A program made the translations under genes and the position numbers. The notes under the pieces are model-generated. The model saw only the letters and a program-made list of their open reading frames with translations. It did not search any database and was not told the origin of the DNA. Below, one piece after another: positions 35,558 through 48,100 of a stretch of 64,000 nucleotides of DNA; the stretch's first letter is position 1; each line of letters begins with the position of its first letter. The DNA comes from Dactylellina haptotyla (Eukaryota > Ascomycota > Orbiliomycetes > Orbiliales > Orbiliaceae), in contig CM062379.1 in assembly GCA_031310005.1 (NCBI GenBank), forward strand, positions 1,674,001-1,738,000, in the 5' to 3' direction.

Positions 35558-38500
35558 TTTGTTTGGATGTTTGCCTGCAACTATTTTTGCGCAGAGAAAA
35601 GCGTCCAAGAAAAAGGCGTTGTCGGTGACGTTGGAGTAAGTTGAACGGCAGGCGCACTCAAGCAGCGACGTCTATCGATATCCACTTATTAACGGAGGAA
35701 CTGCATACTTAGCACGAAATATTTTGTGTATCCAAAGAGATGGCCAGGGGAAATGGCTCCTCTTAATACGTTCAAAAAGCCATCATCGGGATGGTGGGTA
35801 GCCGCATACCAGAGTGAAAAAAGCCTTTCTCGTAAAGGCTGTCTTGCGTTTTCATTCCACAACGATCTGATTGGGGGGCGCCATCAGGTGGGCCGGCCCC
35901 GCCAGCAGGGTGGGTCCATTTCTTCTTCACGGGGTTTTGCAACATTTCTGAATTCTGCCGGCCGTGCGCTCAGGCTAGGTTCTGCCCGAACATCTCGTCG
36001 GCCACAAGATTTCCAAATTTGCCTCCGAGGAGGCGAAATTTAGATACTTCCAATATCTTTCAATCGTTTGTTCTTTTTAGAGAAAAGTTTTCAAAGGGAG
36101 TAAAAGTTCATTTCGGTGGATATCGATGTGATAGTATTTCTGTTTTTGCTATTTTTTAAGATGAAATTGCGACCGAGATGTGGTGAATAATGGGTTTTGC
36201 CTGCTCCACGCCAATCCCCCAGATTTCGCATGACTAGTTTAGCCGGACACGCTACTGTCTGGGGAAAGGGACTAACACTAGTGTCCGGACGATGCCACCA
36301 AGCTGGAAATCAGTGATGGTGCTGCTCCAAGATGGTCCGCTTCCTGCAGACGATGGCTCGGGCCCTCGGGATCGACAGCCTGCATCACATTGGTTGCTTC
36401 ACCGCAGAATCGTCCGCTTGCCAGTGGTTGTTCTAGGGGCTGTTCCATGGTATTCTTAGGAGTTTACAGCTGTGTAATTTAGAACACACGACCCACGTGT
36501 GGTTAAGTGCATGCAGTGAACCTGATTCTCGAATTCTCGCGATACTGTTTGGACACAGACCTCAGCATCCGTGAAAAGATTTTGTTGCTCTGCAGACTCG
36601 AAGCTGGGGTCAGTTTGATACCAAAGCGTCAGTGGTGGTTAGCCGCCACTTCGTGGTCTGGTTTGACTCGAAGCCTCGGCTTGAATGTCAAACAACGGGC
36701 CACATTGTGGACTGTTCTTTTATGATATTGCCGACAAGATACCAGTGCATAGATGTTCCGGCACAGGCACCGCAACATATAGACTATAGATAGCAACTTC
36801 AAACCAGAGAAGCTTCATCGATACAAATCTCTACATTAGCCATTCGGATCGCCATGGTTGAAATTTGGTTGGCTTCCAGACTCAATTCAACTCTTTTAGT
36901 GGAGCCATGGTTGGTCTTCGTAGCTGTGATTTAGCCTAAAAATCGTCCCGTTCCCCAGATATTAATGCGCAAACACTCTTAAGACAGGACAATATTATTA
37001 TAGAAGTCCTCAACACCCTTACGCAATTAGCCAATAGGATATTTACCTTCCACATACCCTTGCACACACATGATCACACGAATGTACAAAATTCAAATTT
37101 TCCAGTTTTAAAATCCGTTGCTGCTGCGTTAAGAGTCTCGCACACAGGAACGAACCAGAATTATCACTGCCTAAACAGCATGCAAGCTGCAAGTCGCTAT
37201 CGCACTATGGCGAATTCGATAGGGGGCGGGTTTTCCCTGTCGCCTGTCACACGATTTCGCACACTGCGGTTTTAAAATATCTGTCCCAGATCTACCTTTT
37301 TAAAATTCAAAAGGCGTCGATATTTATAAAATATTTCTCCTGATCGATCAAGTATTTAACTAGTCCCAGCTGAAAACGCCATCCTTCAAGTCGCAATATT
37401 GTTTGGATTTTCTTTATTCTGGGGGGCAGATTTGGGGCCAGAGAAGATGAATCAAACGGATGTCGAGCCTTCCCGCTCCCCACCACCCGTTGAAGGCGGG
37501 GACACGACACACCATGGGCAGCTAGTACTCACGCTCCACAACTGTCGACCCACTCCTCACTCCTGAAACTCATGTATGCATCTCGTTGCCCGCCTTCCTT
37601 AGGATCTTGGGGCCTCGGACTCCTTATCGCTTATACTCCCTAAGAAGCATCACTTTCAGTACAGGCTATATCTTGGCAACGAATAGATCTCAAGGCGGTC
37701 TGGAGGCCGAGGGCTCACGGCGGCTCAGATTTTCACCCGAAGCCGCCTTGAGCCCGTTTCGATATCCAGCCCGTCCCGGTAAGCTCAGGAAGCATCCCAA
37801 TTGGATCGTCATTGGTTTCATGAAGTGGGGCTGCATTTTAAAAAACGCTGAAGCATCTGCAGGTTGTGCAGGTGCATAGAGTTTTAAAAAACAAGAAACT
37901 TTTGAGGGATTGACGGTGATATTCAGCAGTTTCGTCCAAAATTCTCAACTGATGATTCCCCGCACGGATCCATTCGAATCCTAACAGGTCAGATCCCCTA
38001 GAAGTTTATTTCCAATTTTTAAAATGAACGTGCACCAAGGCACCACATTTACGCAATCTAGATCAAGGAGCCAATGGTTATATTTTCATCAGGTGAGCTC
38101 TCTGGTTGCGCCTAGAGGCAAAGATCGTTCCCACTCCTACAGAAGGCACCGAAACCCTCTCCTCGGAGGTATATAGGCTAGACCACAGCTGAAGGAGATT
38201 AATTGCCTGGAGGTCATCAGATCAGCTAAATAAACGAAGCTGGCTGTATGCCGAAGGCTCGAGCGTGCAAAGTTCGCCAGTCAGCGCCTATGTGCAGTGA
38301 ATGGCAGGTATCGGCGTCTTCTAACTTGGGGGGCATAGGCTCAAACCTGCATCTCTTTGATTTCATTTATCTCTAGAAATCCAAAGAATGCCTGTTGCTA
38401 ACCGTACAAGCTCCCAGCTCGAGACTAGAAATTGGCAGGGGATAAGTGTTCGGGCGTTTGTGTGCTTGGTATATTCAACCTTCTCTACATCTTTAGAAGA

Positions 38501-40191
38501 GTCGCTCTTTACGCGAATCGGTGAGATAATAAAACAAATACCCTGGACCTCTTGAGTGCAAACTGAAGTTGTAATTTGAAACTTGAGAGAATCAGTCCTA
38601 GTTAGGGCATACATTGAACTTTGGGCTTTGAGATATCTTTAAACTAAATGGCTACTTCCATGAGCACTATAATGGAGAAAATACTTAGAAAAAGTAGCTT
38701 TCGAATATTTGCCGAAAGGCTGCATCAGAATTCAATAACCTTAAGATCTCTTACCCGACATCCGATAAACGCGTGTTACAAATATTAATAAGAATCTTTC
38801 TTGGACGATAGCTGTACCCTATAATCACACAGGTTTTTTTTGTCGAAATATAGTCCTACGTTTAGATATAAATCACCTTCACATTATATTTTTATCTGTC
38901 AGTCGCGTCTCGAATTCCGTATCATAAATACGCTAGCACGCGGGTAATTTACGAGACAACTCTAGCCACAATTCACCGAATTCTAATATAGTCAGAATAC
39001 ACACTTTAGATCTAATGATTTTTATCCCATTCGAATACCTATTAGACAAATCTTTAAGTTTAACATATATAAATATTAAAGCTTTAAATATAATATCAGA
39101 TTCACCAATAAATGTGTAGACTCGCCGCTCGGCATCGATATCTGTCGTCGCTATGCATATTTACTTGAAACTTTCGTCTCCAACAAGATTCCAATCTGTA
39201 CCTGCATCGAAATTTAAGCGGCTGGTAACTTCATCAATAGTCCGGATAGAGTCCGTCTCTGCCTTACATGCACATATGTGCATTTTGGCTAAATTGGCCA
39301 TTTACCACAGCTTTGCACAGCCAAATTTACCACGCCAACGCAAATTGTGTGTTGCAATGGGTAAGTTCGCACCTATCCAAGGTGGTACCCGGAGTAAAAC
39401 TACGGTAGTGAGCAAACAGAGGCAGCATATAACAGTTACTGTTTCTTCTATTTATATAGTTTTTTTTCTGAACCCGTTTGGACAAATTGCTCCCACCAAT
39501 GCAAAGGGAAAGCTGCTTTATTATGTCAATATTAATAATCAACATATTAATATGCTGAGACTCGAGTCATACCACTTATTTCGGAATCGCCGGTGTTTTT
39601 GGTCAATCAAATGAAGTTTTCGGGTAATAATCCCGGCATACTATCAATGCAGAGTGGTGTTGATGTCCCATTGTCAGGATATTTCTATAACCGAATACGA
39701 ACCTTGTATTCAGGCTACGGTCTGATTAATCCCGCAAAGTTAAAGTTAAACTACCAAACTTCAATTAGGTCTGGTTTATACAGAGTAGCTTTCAAATAGT
39801 TATCGATTGTAAGTTTTTTTTTTATTAAAATTATTAAACTAAGCCATCTTGGCTTTCGAATTTCTTGTAGCTTCTTGGTGTTAACTTATATACTGATTTA
39901 ATACAACAACGCAACACAGTATGCAAAGAGCTCTGTGGTGGGACGTTACCGAATTATCATGGGTTACCAGGTATAGAGTTTTATATAATATCACTCAGGA
40001 GATATTTTGACAAGGTAGAGGAAACTGCCGGACAAGGCCCTTATTTTTTGAAAAAAACGAAGCAGTAAGTGCGAATATGAGCATGATAACCTCCAAACCG
40101 CCCACGAGCTGGCTTCGCATTACGTACTACACGCGCGCGCGCAGGGATATCTATTTTATGTATCCTCCGTGATCTCGACAGCCCTCAACGA

Positions 40192-40590
40192 CTATACATT
40201 AGTGCATGCTTGCGTGGCCTTGTTCTTCTCCCAATAGATCCATTCGTGAATAGGGTAACCGCTAGGATCAACAGCGCCCTCCTTGTCAGACATTGCATCT
40301 ATAGATACAGATCCATGCATCAATGTTTCATTGACATCCTCAATCGCTAGTCGAACTTGTTGCCCCTAGGTTTTAACCAACTTGTCCCAAACCTGCCGAG
40401 TCGTTTATACCCGCAAGGGCCGAAGCTTTGACCAACTAGAATCAATGGAACCGTTTATCGATTCGCTCCGAACATATTAACACCCCGCACTATCTGCAAG
40501 ACCCCGGACCGTGCTGCGCAGCTGCCTTGTAGGAAGTTATTTGAATTGCCTATCGTACGAATCAATTCAAAGGGCGGCTCTTGGGACCTA
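40192..40590 (-). pseudogene. Decayed coding remnant
   Basis: On the minus strand, 40365-40192 reads as a clean 57-residue C-terminal exon after a CCTAG acceptor, ending TAG. It includes the run YPIHEWIYWEK. Upstream, 40590-40370 is open in one frame except for a single TAA. After that stop it reads VPLILVGQSFG, reminiscent of an alpha/beta-hydrolase nucleophile elbow with Gln in place of the usual His. I cannot name the family. More minus-strand coding-like sequence occurs at 40777-41100. The composition is more balanced than the AT-rich flanks. It is probably a dead gene or the end of a poorly modelled one. Confidence 0.3.
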
Positions 40591-41253
40591 TTGTTTAAAC
40601 ACTTCCTAGAATTCTCTAGCATTGGTATATACTAGCCCGGAAGGTACCACCCCGAAAAGCAATACCAGGCTCCGCTGTCATATATAAGTGGTTATAGTGT
40701 ATAGTGTATATATAATTATATAAATTAGAATATAGATCTTCATCTGCTAGTTGCAATTGGTAGTTAATTCACTCACTCACTCTAATGAGAGCGTGTTATC
40801 GGCACTGTGAGCCATGACACCGGATAAGCTTCTAAAGACATAGATAACATCGTATCCCGAGACCAGCGGTACCAATATCCATGCTATATCTATCTCATAG
40901 AGGAAACTATTGGTATGATCACAATCTGATCCTATCCCGTCAGTCTGGGCAGCCAGGTACTGGCGGCTTACGGAACCCACTCCCACGGCAAACTAGAGAA
41001 GTCGACATATATCCGATGAACAAGTATCCCCAGTTCACTGTAGCCTCAAAGAACCTTATTTAGTAGAGGGGAAATATGCAACCAGCATGTACGGAGAAGT
41101 CCCACCGATCATTCAGCTAAGAGGGAATCTCCAAGGTTACATGGCATATGTTCGGTCCGTATTGCCGTCATCTCGATAGGAATATACGAGCTTCTTGACT
41201 ATCTCAATGTTTAAGCCGTGCAATACGGGCCTGTGGATCTGTAAAAGTTGGGG

Positions 41254-41260
41254 TATAAAT
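41254..41260 (+). promoter_or_regulatory. TATA box of the secreted peptide gene
   Basis: TATAAAT at 125 nt upstream of the ATG at 41385, inside a non-AT-rich setting. Clear TATA boxes are uncommon in this window, and in fungi they mark strongly regulated genes. Confidence 0.5.
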
Positions 41261-41384
41261 TGGAGACGAAGCACACTCCCAGTTGTAGACTCTTCTTCTA
41301 TCATCAACATTACCAGTCTAGCAATCAAACCTCATCCCCAGTCTCAAGACCCTTAGAACTTTTCAAACCCAAAATACATTCGAA

Positions 41385-41648
41385 ATGAAGTTCACTACTG
41401 TCGTCCTTGCCGCCCTCAGCATTGTTGCTACTGCCTCTGCTGCTCCAGCCGCAGAATCCGACATTGTCATCAAGCTCTCCCCAGAACTCCACAAGCGTCT
41501 ACCTGAAGCCGAATTGACTGAGTTGATCAAGTCCGCTGTCTTGAAGAGCCGAGATGCTGAGCCAGAAAGCAAGCTCCAGGCCCGCGATTGTTGGTACTGC
41601 GGTTTTGGTCTCTGTGGTACCACCACCTCCTGCTGCATTCGCTGCTAA
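41385..41648 (+). CDS. Small secreted six-cysteine peptide precursor
   Basis: An intronless 87-residue precursor. Residues 1-19 form a signal peptide with an ATASA cleavage site. Residues 20-67 are a Cys-free, acidic pro-region with a Lys-Arg pair at 37-38 and an Ala-Arg-Asp junction at 66-68. All six cysteines lie in the last 19 residues at 69, 72, 77, 83, 84 and 87, in the pattern C-x2-C-x4-C-x5-CC-x2-C. This is the layout of kexin-processed fungal peptides and of small effector-like or defence-like proteins. I know no close family and assign no activity. A TATA box lies upstream, the CGAAATG start context is good, and it sits isolated next to a long hairpin, all pointing to a regulated accessory gene. 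Confidence 0.85.
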   Translation: MKFTTVVLAALSIVATASAAPAAESDIVIKLSPELHKRLPEAELTELIKSAVLKSRDAEPESKLQARDCWYCGFGLCGTTTSCCIRC

Positions 41649-42762
41649 AGGATTACTAGTGCTAGTGGTAGAATATTAGGTAACGACCCTCCACCCCGTT
41701 TGCCCATGAGCTTACTATATATCCTTAGAGCAAATGCTAATTTGTCTACAATATGTAAGGCTTAGACCTTGACCTAGTATCTAATTCCAATGACCTCCGG
41801 CTTGCAACTTTGCACCCGGGGGAGCTACCAGTGATTTTCTACCTTTGACATCTATATGCATCTTTTGTCTCGTAAACCAGATGCCGTCCTTGTCCCGCTT
41901 TGTGGGACCAGTAAGGCATCTGGCCTTGCGAGACAAATGCATCTTGTATATTCCTTGTCGCAAACACGCAAATGTATATACAATTTTATACCATTGATCA
42001 ATTGAATTTATGCCAACGAATTTATAAAATGAAATTCACCCACGTGCATGCATATTCGTGTATAGTCTCGTCTCATCTAGTGAACTTAATTTAATTAATC
42101 AAATCGAGTATCATTTTTAGCTCAAATCTATGGAATTTCCGCATCTACTTTCCATCGGAAGTACTCAGGCCAAATACCCGTTGTGTTGGTTAATGATTCG
42201 GGCCCACTCCTTAACGGGAAATCATGACGTCATAAGTCTATATCCGTGATCGCAAACAGGGTCACCAATAGAAGCTGCAAGTCACAACGATAGAAAAGCA
42301 CCAATTCTAATAACACATCGTCTTGCAAAATCTCGATTTGAAGTGGCTGTGCAACCCCTTTCGGGGTATGGAGTATTAGGATAAATGCCCACCATCCGTA
42401 TATCTTTAGAGGGGCGAACACCAAATAGATCTCTGATCGTCACGATGATGGAAGATCGCCTGGGTTTGGTTGGTTTTTTAGACGGCGAGAGATTAATTGA
42501 TCTTGATGCATTGGGTGCCCCCCCACCCCTAAAGAAGATATTTTATTCAGGCTCTATATATATATCAAACCGCCTTCAGGCGTGCTTAAGTAATAACTGA
42601 CGCCCGAAATCAATACCTTCATTCTCGATTTCGCGATATGGAGACATTAAATGATATAATTCCTCCCAACTACCATCTTTACTCTCACTCTTTTGTGAAC
42701 TAGATTTATCTATACCATATGAAAAGGATAACAGTTCACCAAGTGCGTAGCCATAGCTTACC
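41649..42762. other. Spacer with a hairpin
   Basis: Between the peptide and lipase genes. It contains the hairpin at 41856-41942. The rest shows no gene. Confidence 0.45.
41856..41942. repeat. 87-bp imperfect inverted repeat (hairpin)
   Basis: The left arm starts ATGCATCTTTTGTCTCG and continues through CCAGATGCC and TTGTCCC. The right arm returns with GGGACCA, GGCATCTGG and CGAGACAAATGCAT. Arms of about 40 nt pair with a few mismatches and a short bulge, leaving a loop of about four bases. It could be a tiny MITE, a foldback transcript or a milRNA-like precursor. It starts 208 bp after the stop of the secreted peptide gene. Confidence 0.75.
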
Positions 42763-45106
42763 ATGCCACCAGCTGAATTACCGGCCTCAGGAGCAAGTAC
42801 CAGTTCCAACAGCCTGAAGACCAAAACAACACAACAGCAACTTCACCCATCCGTTGAGACCAAAGGGCTCCCGCTAACCAACAATTCAAATTTCGCAAAC
42901 GTGGGATTGATCGCTAAAGTTGTAGCCGGGAACGAGAAGGTTCTCGAAACCTCGACGGGCCTCCGGTTACCCTGCGACCCGGCCGTTCTCGAAGATGTGA
43001 GAGCGGACGCCACAATCACGACTTCCTTCTCGCCGGCGCAGCTACGGTCACCGGCGCACATCCCGGCCAGAACGAACGCACAGTTCCCACCGCTACCTAT
43101 TTATGGGTCTTCCACATGGCCCAGGCGGATATTGATACAGTTCTTCAAACTGGTGTCCTTTGTATTATCAACCGCGTTCCTGTTGACGATCGTGTGCGGT
43201 GCTGTGTTTAGAACTCTGCAGCTCAGTTTTTATGTTTTAACACGCTCTTTTCGTCATAAGCCAGAGAGGCCGCTTAGGAACTTGGAACACCAGTTGGATA
43301 GAGAAATCGACGAGCAGGAGCGTAAATATGGGAAGGCGCAGTTAAAGTGCGATGTTGGGTACTACGCCCGCCGAGTCGGGCTTGACGTAGAAGAGTTCAA
43401 GGTCACAACGGAAGATGGGTTCATACTAGTCCTCCAGCACGTATTCGACCCTAAGGACAAAGGAATGGGTGCCGGAGGCAGGAAGAGAAAATATCCCGTA
43501 CTTCTCATCCACGGATTACTTCAAAGCAGTGGTGCGTTTTGTTCAAACGACGACAATTCCCTAGCATTCTATCTCTGCAAGAGGTAAGGCCAACTCCATC
43601 GGTGGCACTGTTTTTTGTGTAAACCCGATCAAAGTTAATACAGGCAGGCTAACAAACACGCGCGAACGTTACAGCGGCTACGATGTTTGGCTCGGCAACA
43701 ACCGTTGCTACTATAAACCCGAGCACATGGTTCTGAAATCCTCGGACCCCAGAATGTGGTGTTGGAACATCCGTCAGATGGGAATCTTCGACCTCCCCGC
43801 ATTCGTCGACCACATTCTTCATCGGACAGGGTTCGAGAAACTGGCCCTCGTGGCACACTCCCAGGGGACCACGCAATCCTTCGTTGCGATGGCGAAAGAC
43901 CAGCATCCGACTCTAGCATCCAAGATTTCCATATTTTGCGCATTGGCGCCCGCGGTGTATGCTGGCCCGCTGATAAAGCTGGCGCATTTTAAATTCATGA
44001 AGCTGATACCGGCTGGAATGTTCCGGACAGTTTTTGGAATCCACTCGTTCATACCGTTTATGATTACCATGCATAGGATCGTGCCGGGGAGACTGTACGG
44101 ATGGCTCGGGTACAGGGTGTTCACATATCTTTTCTCGTGGTCCGACGTTTTATGGTCCAGACGGCAGAGGAGCAGAGGTTTCATGTTTTCACCAGGTAGG
44201 ACAAGGCGCCAGTTCAACGTAAGAGCCAAATTTTATAGAGTATGCTAATAATACCTGATGTGCGTAGTTTACGTGAGCTCTGAAAGCATGCGCTGGTGGC
44301 TTGGTCGCGATGGATTCGCAACTCATAAATGCATACTTGCGACGAGAAGCGAGGTCGAGGAAGAAGAGCGGATGGAAGGATTGCTAACCGCTACGGCGAG
44401 GGGCCCAGACGGACAAGAGCACAGGATGGAATCCAAAGCCGTTGCGACTACCCGCCCTCTCGTTGATGAAGGGGAGGAAAAGATCGAGGCGAAGACTCAG
44501 CTCTCCATGAGAACGGAGACTATGGAGAGATCTCCCCACGGCTATCCGATAACTTCGGAAATTGAAGAGGAGTGGCACGAGAAGACTACGAAGGTTGATT
44601 TATCTCCGTGTAGCGAGAGAAAGGAAGCGCCGTTGGACTATGCACCGTCAATGTCAACTGGAAACGCAAACAGCGAAGAAGGAAGCGCCCTCGATTCTAG
44701 CTCTTTCGGAGAAACAACATCCTCGGAACCACAAGAGAAGCAATCACCCCCGCTAGATGAAGCCCCAAGTTCGTCGTCGGAAGAAAGAAGAGAGCGGGCG
44801 TGGTTCAACGACAGTTTCCCACCTCTCGCACTTTGGATATGTGGATCCGACAAGCTCGTCGACGGGATGAAGTTACTCAATCGACTCGAGCGGGGCGCGG
44901 AGCCAGACGTCAAACTCGTGCACGCTAAGGTTATACCTGCCTACGAGCACTTGGACTGCATCTGGGCGATCGATAGTATCCAGCAGGTTGGGAGTGAAGT
45001 GAAAACCTGTATATGGAGAAGTGTTGCAATGGAGGTTAGAAAGAATAAGAAACTACAAGTCCCAATGGGATGCGAGGGGGCTGGGGTATTCGAAGCATTG
45101 CAATAA
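42763..45106 (+). CDS. Membrane-anchored steryl-ester hydrolase/lipase (Tgl1/Yeh type)
   Basis: Exons 42763-43583, 43675-44195 and 44268-45106 give 726 residues. Enzymes of this family cleave steryl esters on lipid droplets or membranes. A disordered N-terminus precedes one membrane helix at about residues 124-150. The lipase-associated block EEFKVTTEDGFILVL and the oxyanion motif LIHGLLQSSG follow. The nucleophile elbow is AHSQG (Ser about 336), where Gly is more common at the first position. YVSSESMRWWLGRDGF is a family hallmark. The acid and base appear as CGSDKLVDG (Asp about 642) and YEHLDCIW (His about 675). Residues about 475-622 form a Glu, Ser and Lys-rich low-complexity insert between family motif and catalytic Asp. 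The first codon after a long upstream stop-rich stretch is taken as start. Confidence 0.9.
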
Positions 45107-48100
45107 AAACTTCGATTGTATGAGGGTACAGGTGACAGGTTAATCTAATAAGCCTATTATTTCTTAACCTATTTTAATTTCATTCTCGTTTAAATTGTTT
45201 TTTATATATATACATATATTTTCTGTTGTCTCGCGTTGAACATGTTGGATTGGGTTAGTATACAATGATACCCTTTGACCCGGCGATTTCTTAGCTTTCT
45301 CGTTACGATTTTATCGCGCCCCGAAGGCGCGCGGGTTGGAATTGCTAAATACATATAGTTGCATAAAATTTGAACGCTATATCATGAGATCATTATTCGC
45401 TTGATAAAAGCTAGAGAAAAACGACGGTGCATTATGACATTAGTTTCTCTGAACGGGGAATAGGTTATGTCTCCGCCGTAGGCAGACTAGAGCGACAATG
45501 ACGATGACGAAAAGAGAACCGGAAAGCCATTGTAGTACGGCGGGTGGGGCTTTTCGAAATATAGATCCGAGCACGAGTACATGATAAAAGAGCAATTATT
45601 ATCTCAAGTATATTCAAAAGTTATATAACACAACATAACATCTCTACATATCGATACGAGGAATATATCAGAGACACGGGACGGGAAATATAACCAAAAA
45701 CCCAACCACAACATTTTAGCATCACTAGTTGGTATCATGCACGTTTGGGTAAATACAAACACTCCCATTAGACTCGTTTATTATCAGGTCAGACAGGATA
45801 CTTGGTTGGGGAGTGTTGGATTGGAAGTTCTGTGAAGGTTAACACTTTTGCGTTGAGGAAGTTCCAACCCGGCCACGAATCACCTGAGTTTCCGCTTTGC
45901 GACCCTCGCACCCGATTTAAAATACACACCGTACTCGCTTGGGTATTCATATATCGGAAGCGCATTCACAGAAGAGGGGAAGTGCGATTTAAAACGGACT
46001 GACGGGCATTGACTACTATATCGCGCTATAAAACGGCAGACCGCAGCTGCTCGAAATGTGTTGAGCCTGAAGCACGCTGAGTTTTAGCCGTCGATCCGGC
46101 CGTTTCAGGGCGTTCGGACGTTCTGAGACCTTCCTCGCTGGTGATGTTTGTCGCTGTCGAGCAGCTTCCGCGAGTGGTAACACGGCGAGGCCCATCGGGG
46201 CGTGATAATTGGGGTTGGGGCGGATTTGAGGGTAATGAAAAGAGGCCGTGATGTCACTCGCCTGTTTGATGGCAATTCTGATTTGCGGTTTCTTATTGAA
46301 AGGGAATCGTATTTTTCGGGTGCGACTCCATCAATTCGGACGGTGAGGCAGGCAGGTGGTATCATATGCTGGTCAACCATCGATCCTTCTTGCGACAAAA
46401 ATAGTAAGGGTGCATGGATTGCACTAGTTCCATTTTTGCGAGCGAGACTTGCAGGCCGCGCGATCCAGACGACGAAGTAGCGTATATCTGAACTAGTGTC
46501 GGTGACCTTCCCAAGGGTTTTTCCACGGTTGGGCTTGTCTAAAATGATTTGGAAGTTCCACTAATAATAGTTTCAAGCATGACAGCAGACAGCGAGCAGC
46601 ATTCTTTATTATTATTAATTTTTTTCTTAGTTATCTCCTTTGGCTTTGCAATGTGAATTCGATACTTCATGCTTCGGTCTGGCCATGAGCTGAAAAATTC
46701 GTTCTTCTTATCATATCAGCGGCCAATGGGAAGGTCGAGCAGACCCTCGGTAAAACCCATCCTTCTGAGTTGGTTGGATCAAGGGCATGATACGTTGGTT
46801 CAGTTAAATTGGGAAGTAACAAAGCCCTTGGATGATCAACAAACACACGCGCTGGGTGCAATCATTAATTCGCGAACGAGATTTCGTCATCTTAATTTCA
46901 TGGCCTTGGGAATGCGACGGATGGCCAGTTCGTCGCTGGTTCATCCGGAGTGTGAAACGGGGATGTTCAATTGTGCCAGCGGTGGGAAAAGAAAACGGTT
47001 TTTTCTGCAATTCTGTCTCGATCTTTCGCCAGATCTTATGATTTCGAAAAAAAAAGAAAGAGGTTAGTGACTCTGTTCAGCCCACTTGCCTTGTAATAAA
47101 AGCAAGCCTCAACCGGCGAGACCTATTTTATTTGGTGGGGACTCAGTGTGCAGGGGTGGGTTCCCCCTTCGAGCTAATGAGGCCTCGCTAGTTCCTCGAA
47201 GCAAGTTCTTGGCTTGCGACCCACCAATTTCGCTTCTGTAACCACACTCAAAACTTGCAAAGAAGAGAGTTCCTCAATTTGTATGTAACATGGCATGAGG
47301 AATTTTCCACTATTTTCTGTTTTACGTGGAGAGATCGTGCTGTGAGAGGGGTGGAAGCACAGGAGCGGTCCGAGAGGAAACATTGTGTGTTTTCCATAGC
47401 TTGTTCCTGGCACCCGGGACGGGGTATCTGCCGTGGATGATGTGTAAAAAAGGAAAATAAAATAAAAATCCTATCGAGAAAGGAATGATACCGGGGGACC
47501 AATAATGACGAGACCCTTCTTTCGTAAGAGTGTGTAATCAGGAACGGATGCGAGGAGGGTGGCCGAACACCCCGCCCATGTGCAACGGGCTGCGGCCAGT
47601 GGGTGCATGCACTGTGAACCTGGCCCACGGCCCCCATGCATGGCTCGCTGGTCAGAAAAAGGCTGTTGGATGGAAGGAAAGCGAACTTCCATGCGCTGAT
47701 TCCCCCTTTCGTGGTCGTGCATGCATATTTCCAGCACAGAACTCGCAGACACCCAGACACGCTATCCCCTTTTCCAGACGCAGTGTTTTTAGCCTCGACG
47801 GAACATCGATCTCTCCAGGTGAGCGATTGTAACTGGACGAGAAAGCCACACACACACTCTTTCATTCACTCTGCTGGCTATTCTATTTTTTGTTTTCGAA
47901 CCTTTTGTTCCTTCCGCTCCTTTCCTCGTTCTTAGTGTATGCATTCGCACCTGTAAACCCCGTCAACGTGCATTCCGCTGACGATAACGCAGCGAGCGCA
48001 CCCGCAGCAAAAAAAAAATCCGGTTCTGCTGGCTCGAGTGGGAGACGCACCCACGCACACTTTCTCGCGCCTTCGGGCACCTTACACTCGTTTTTGGGCC

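Larger units (their letters stand above)
35558..41384. other. 5.8-kb gene-poor, partly AT-rich region
   Basis: Long AT-rich stretches, most marked at 38700-39900, broken by patches of normal composition. Such DNA in fungi is often old repeat DNA mutated by RIP, but I could not compute RIP indices. A minus-strand coding remnant lies at about 40192-40590. Short CG-rich (CG)n occurs at 40132-40142. No intact gene is seen. Confidence 0.45.

Noticed and set aside
36243-36288. 8-bp inverted repeat CCGGACAC/GTGTCCGG
   Set aside because: Short arms with a 30-bp gap in a spacer; expected by chance at this scale, and no gene start is near.
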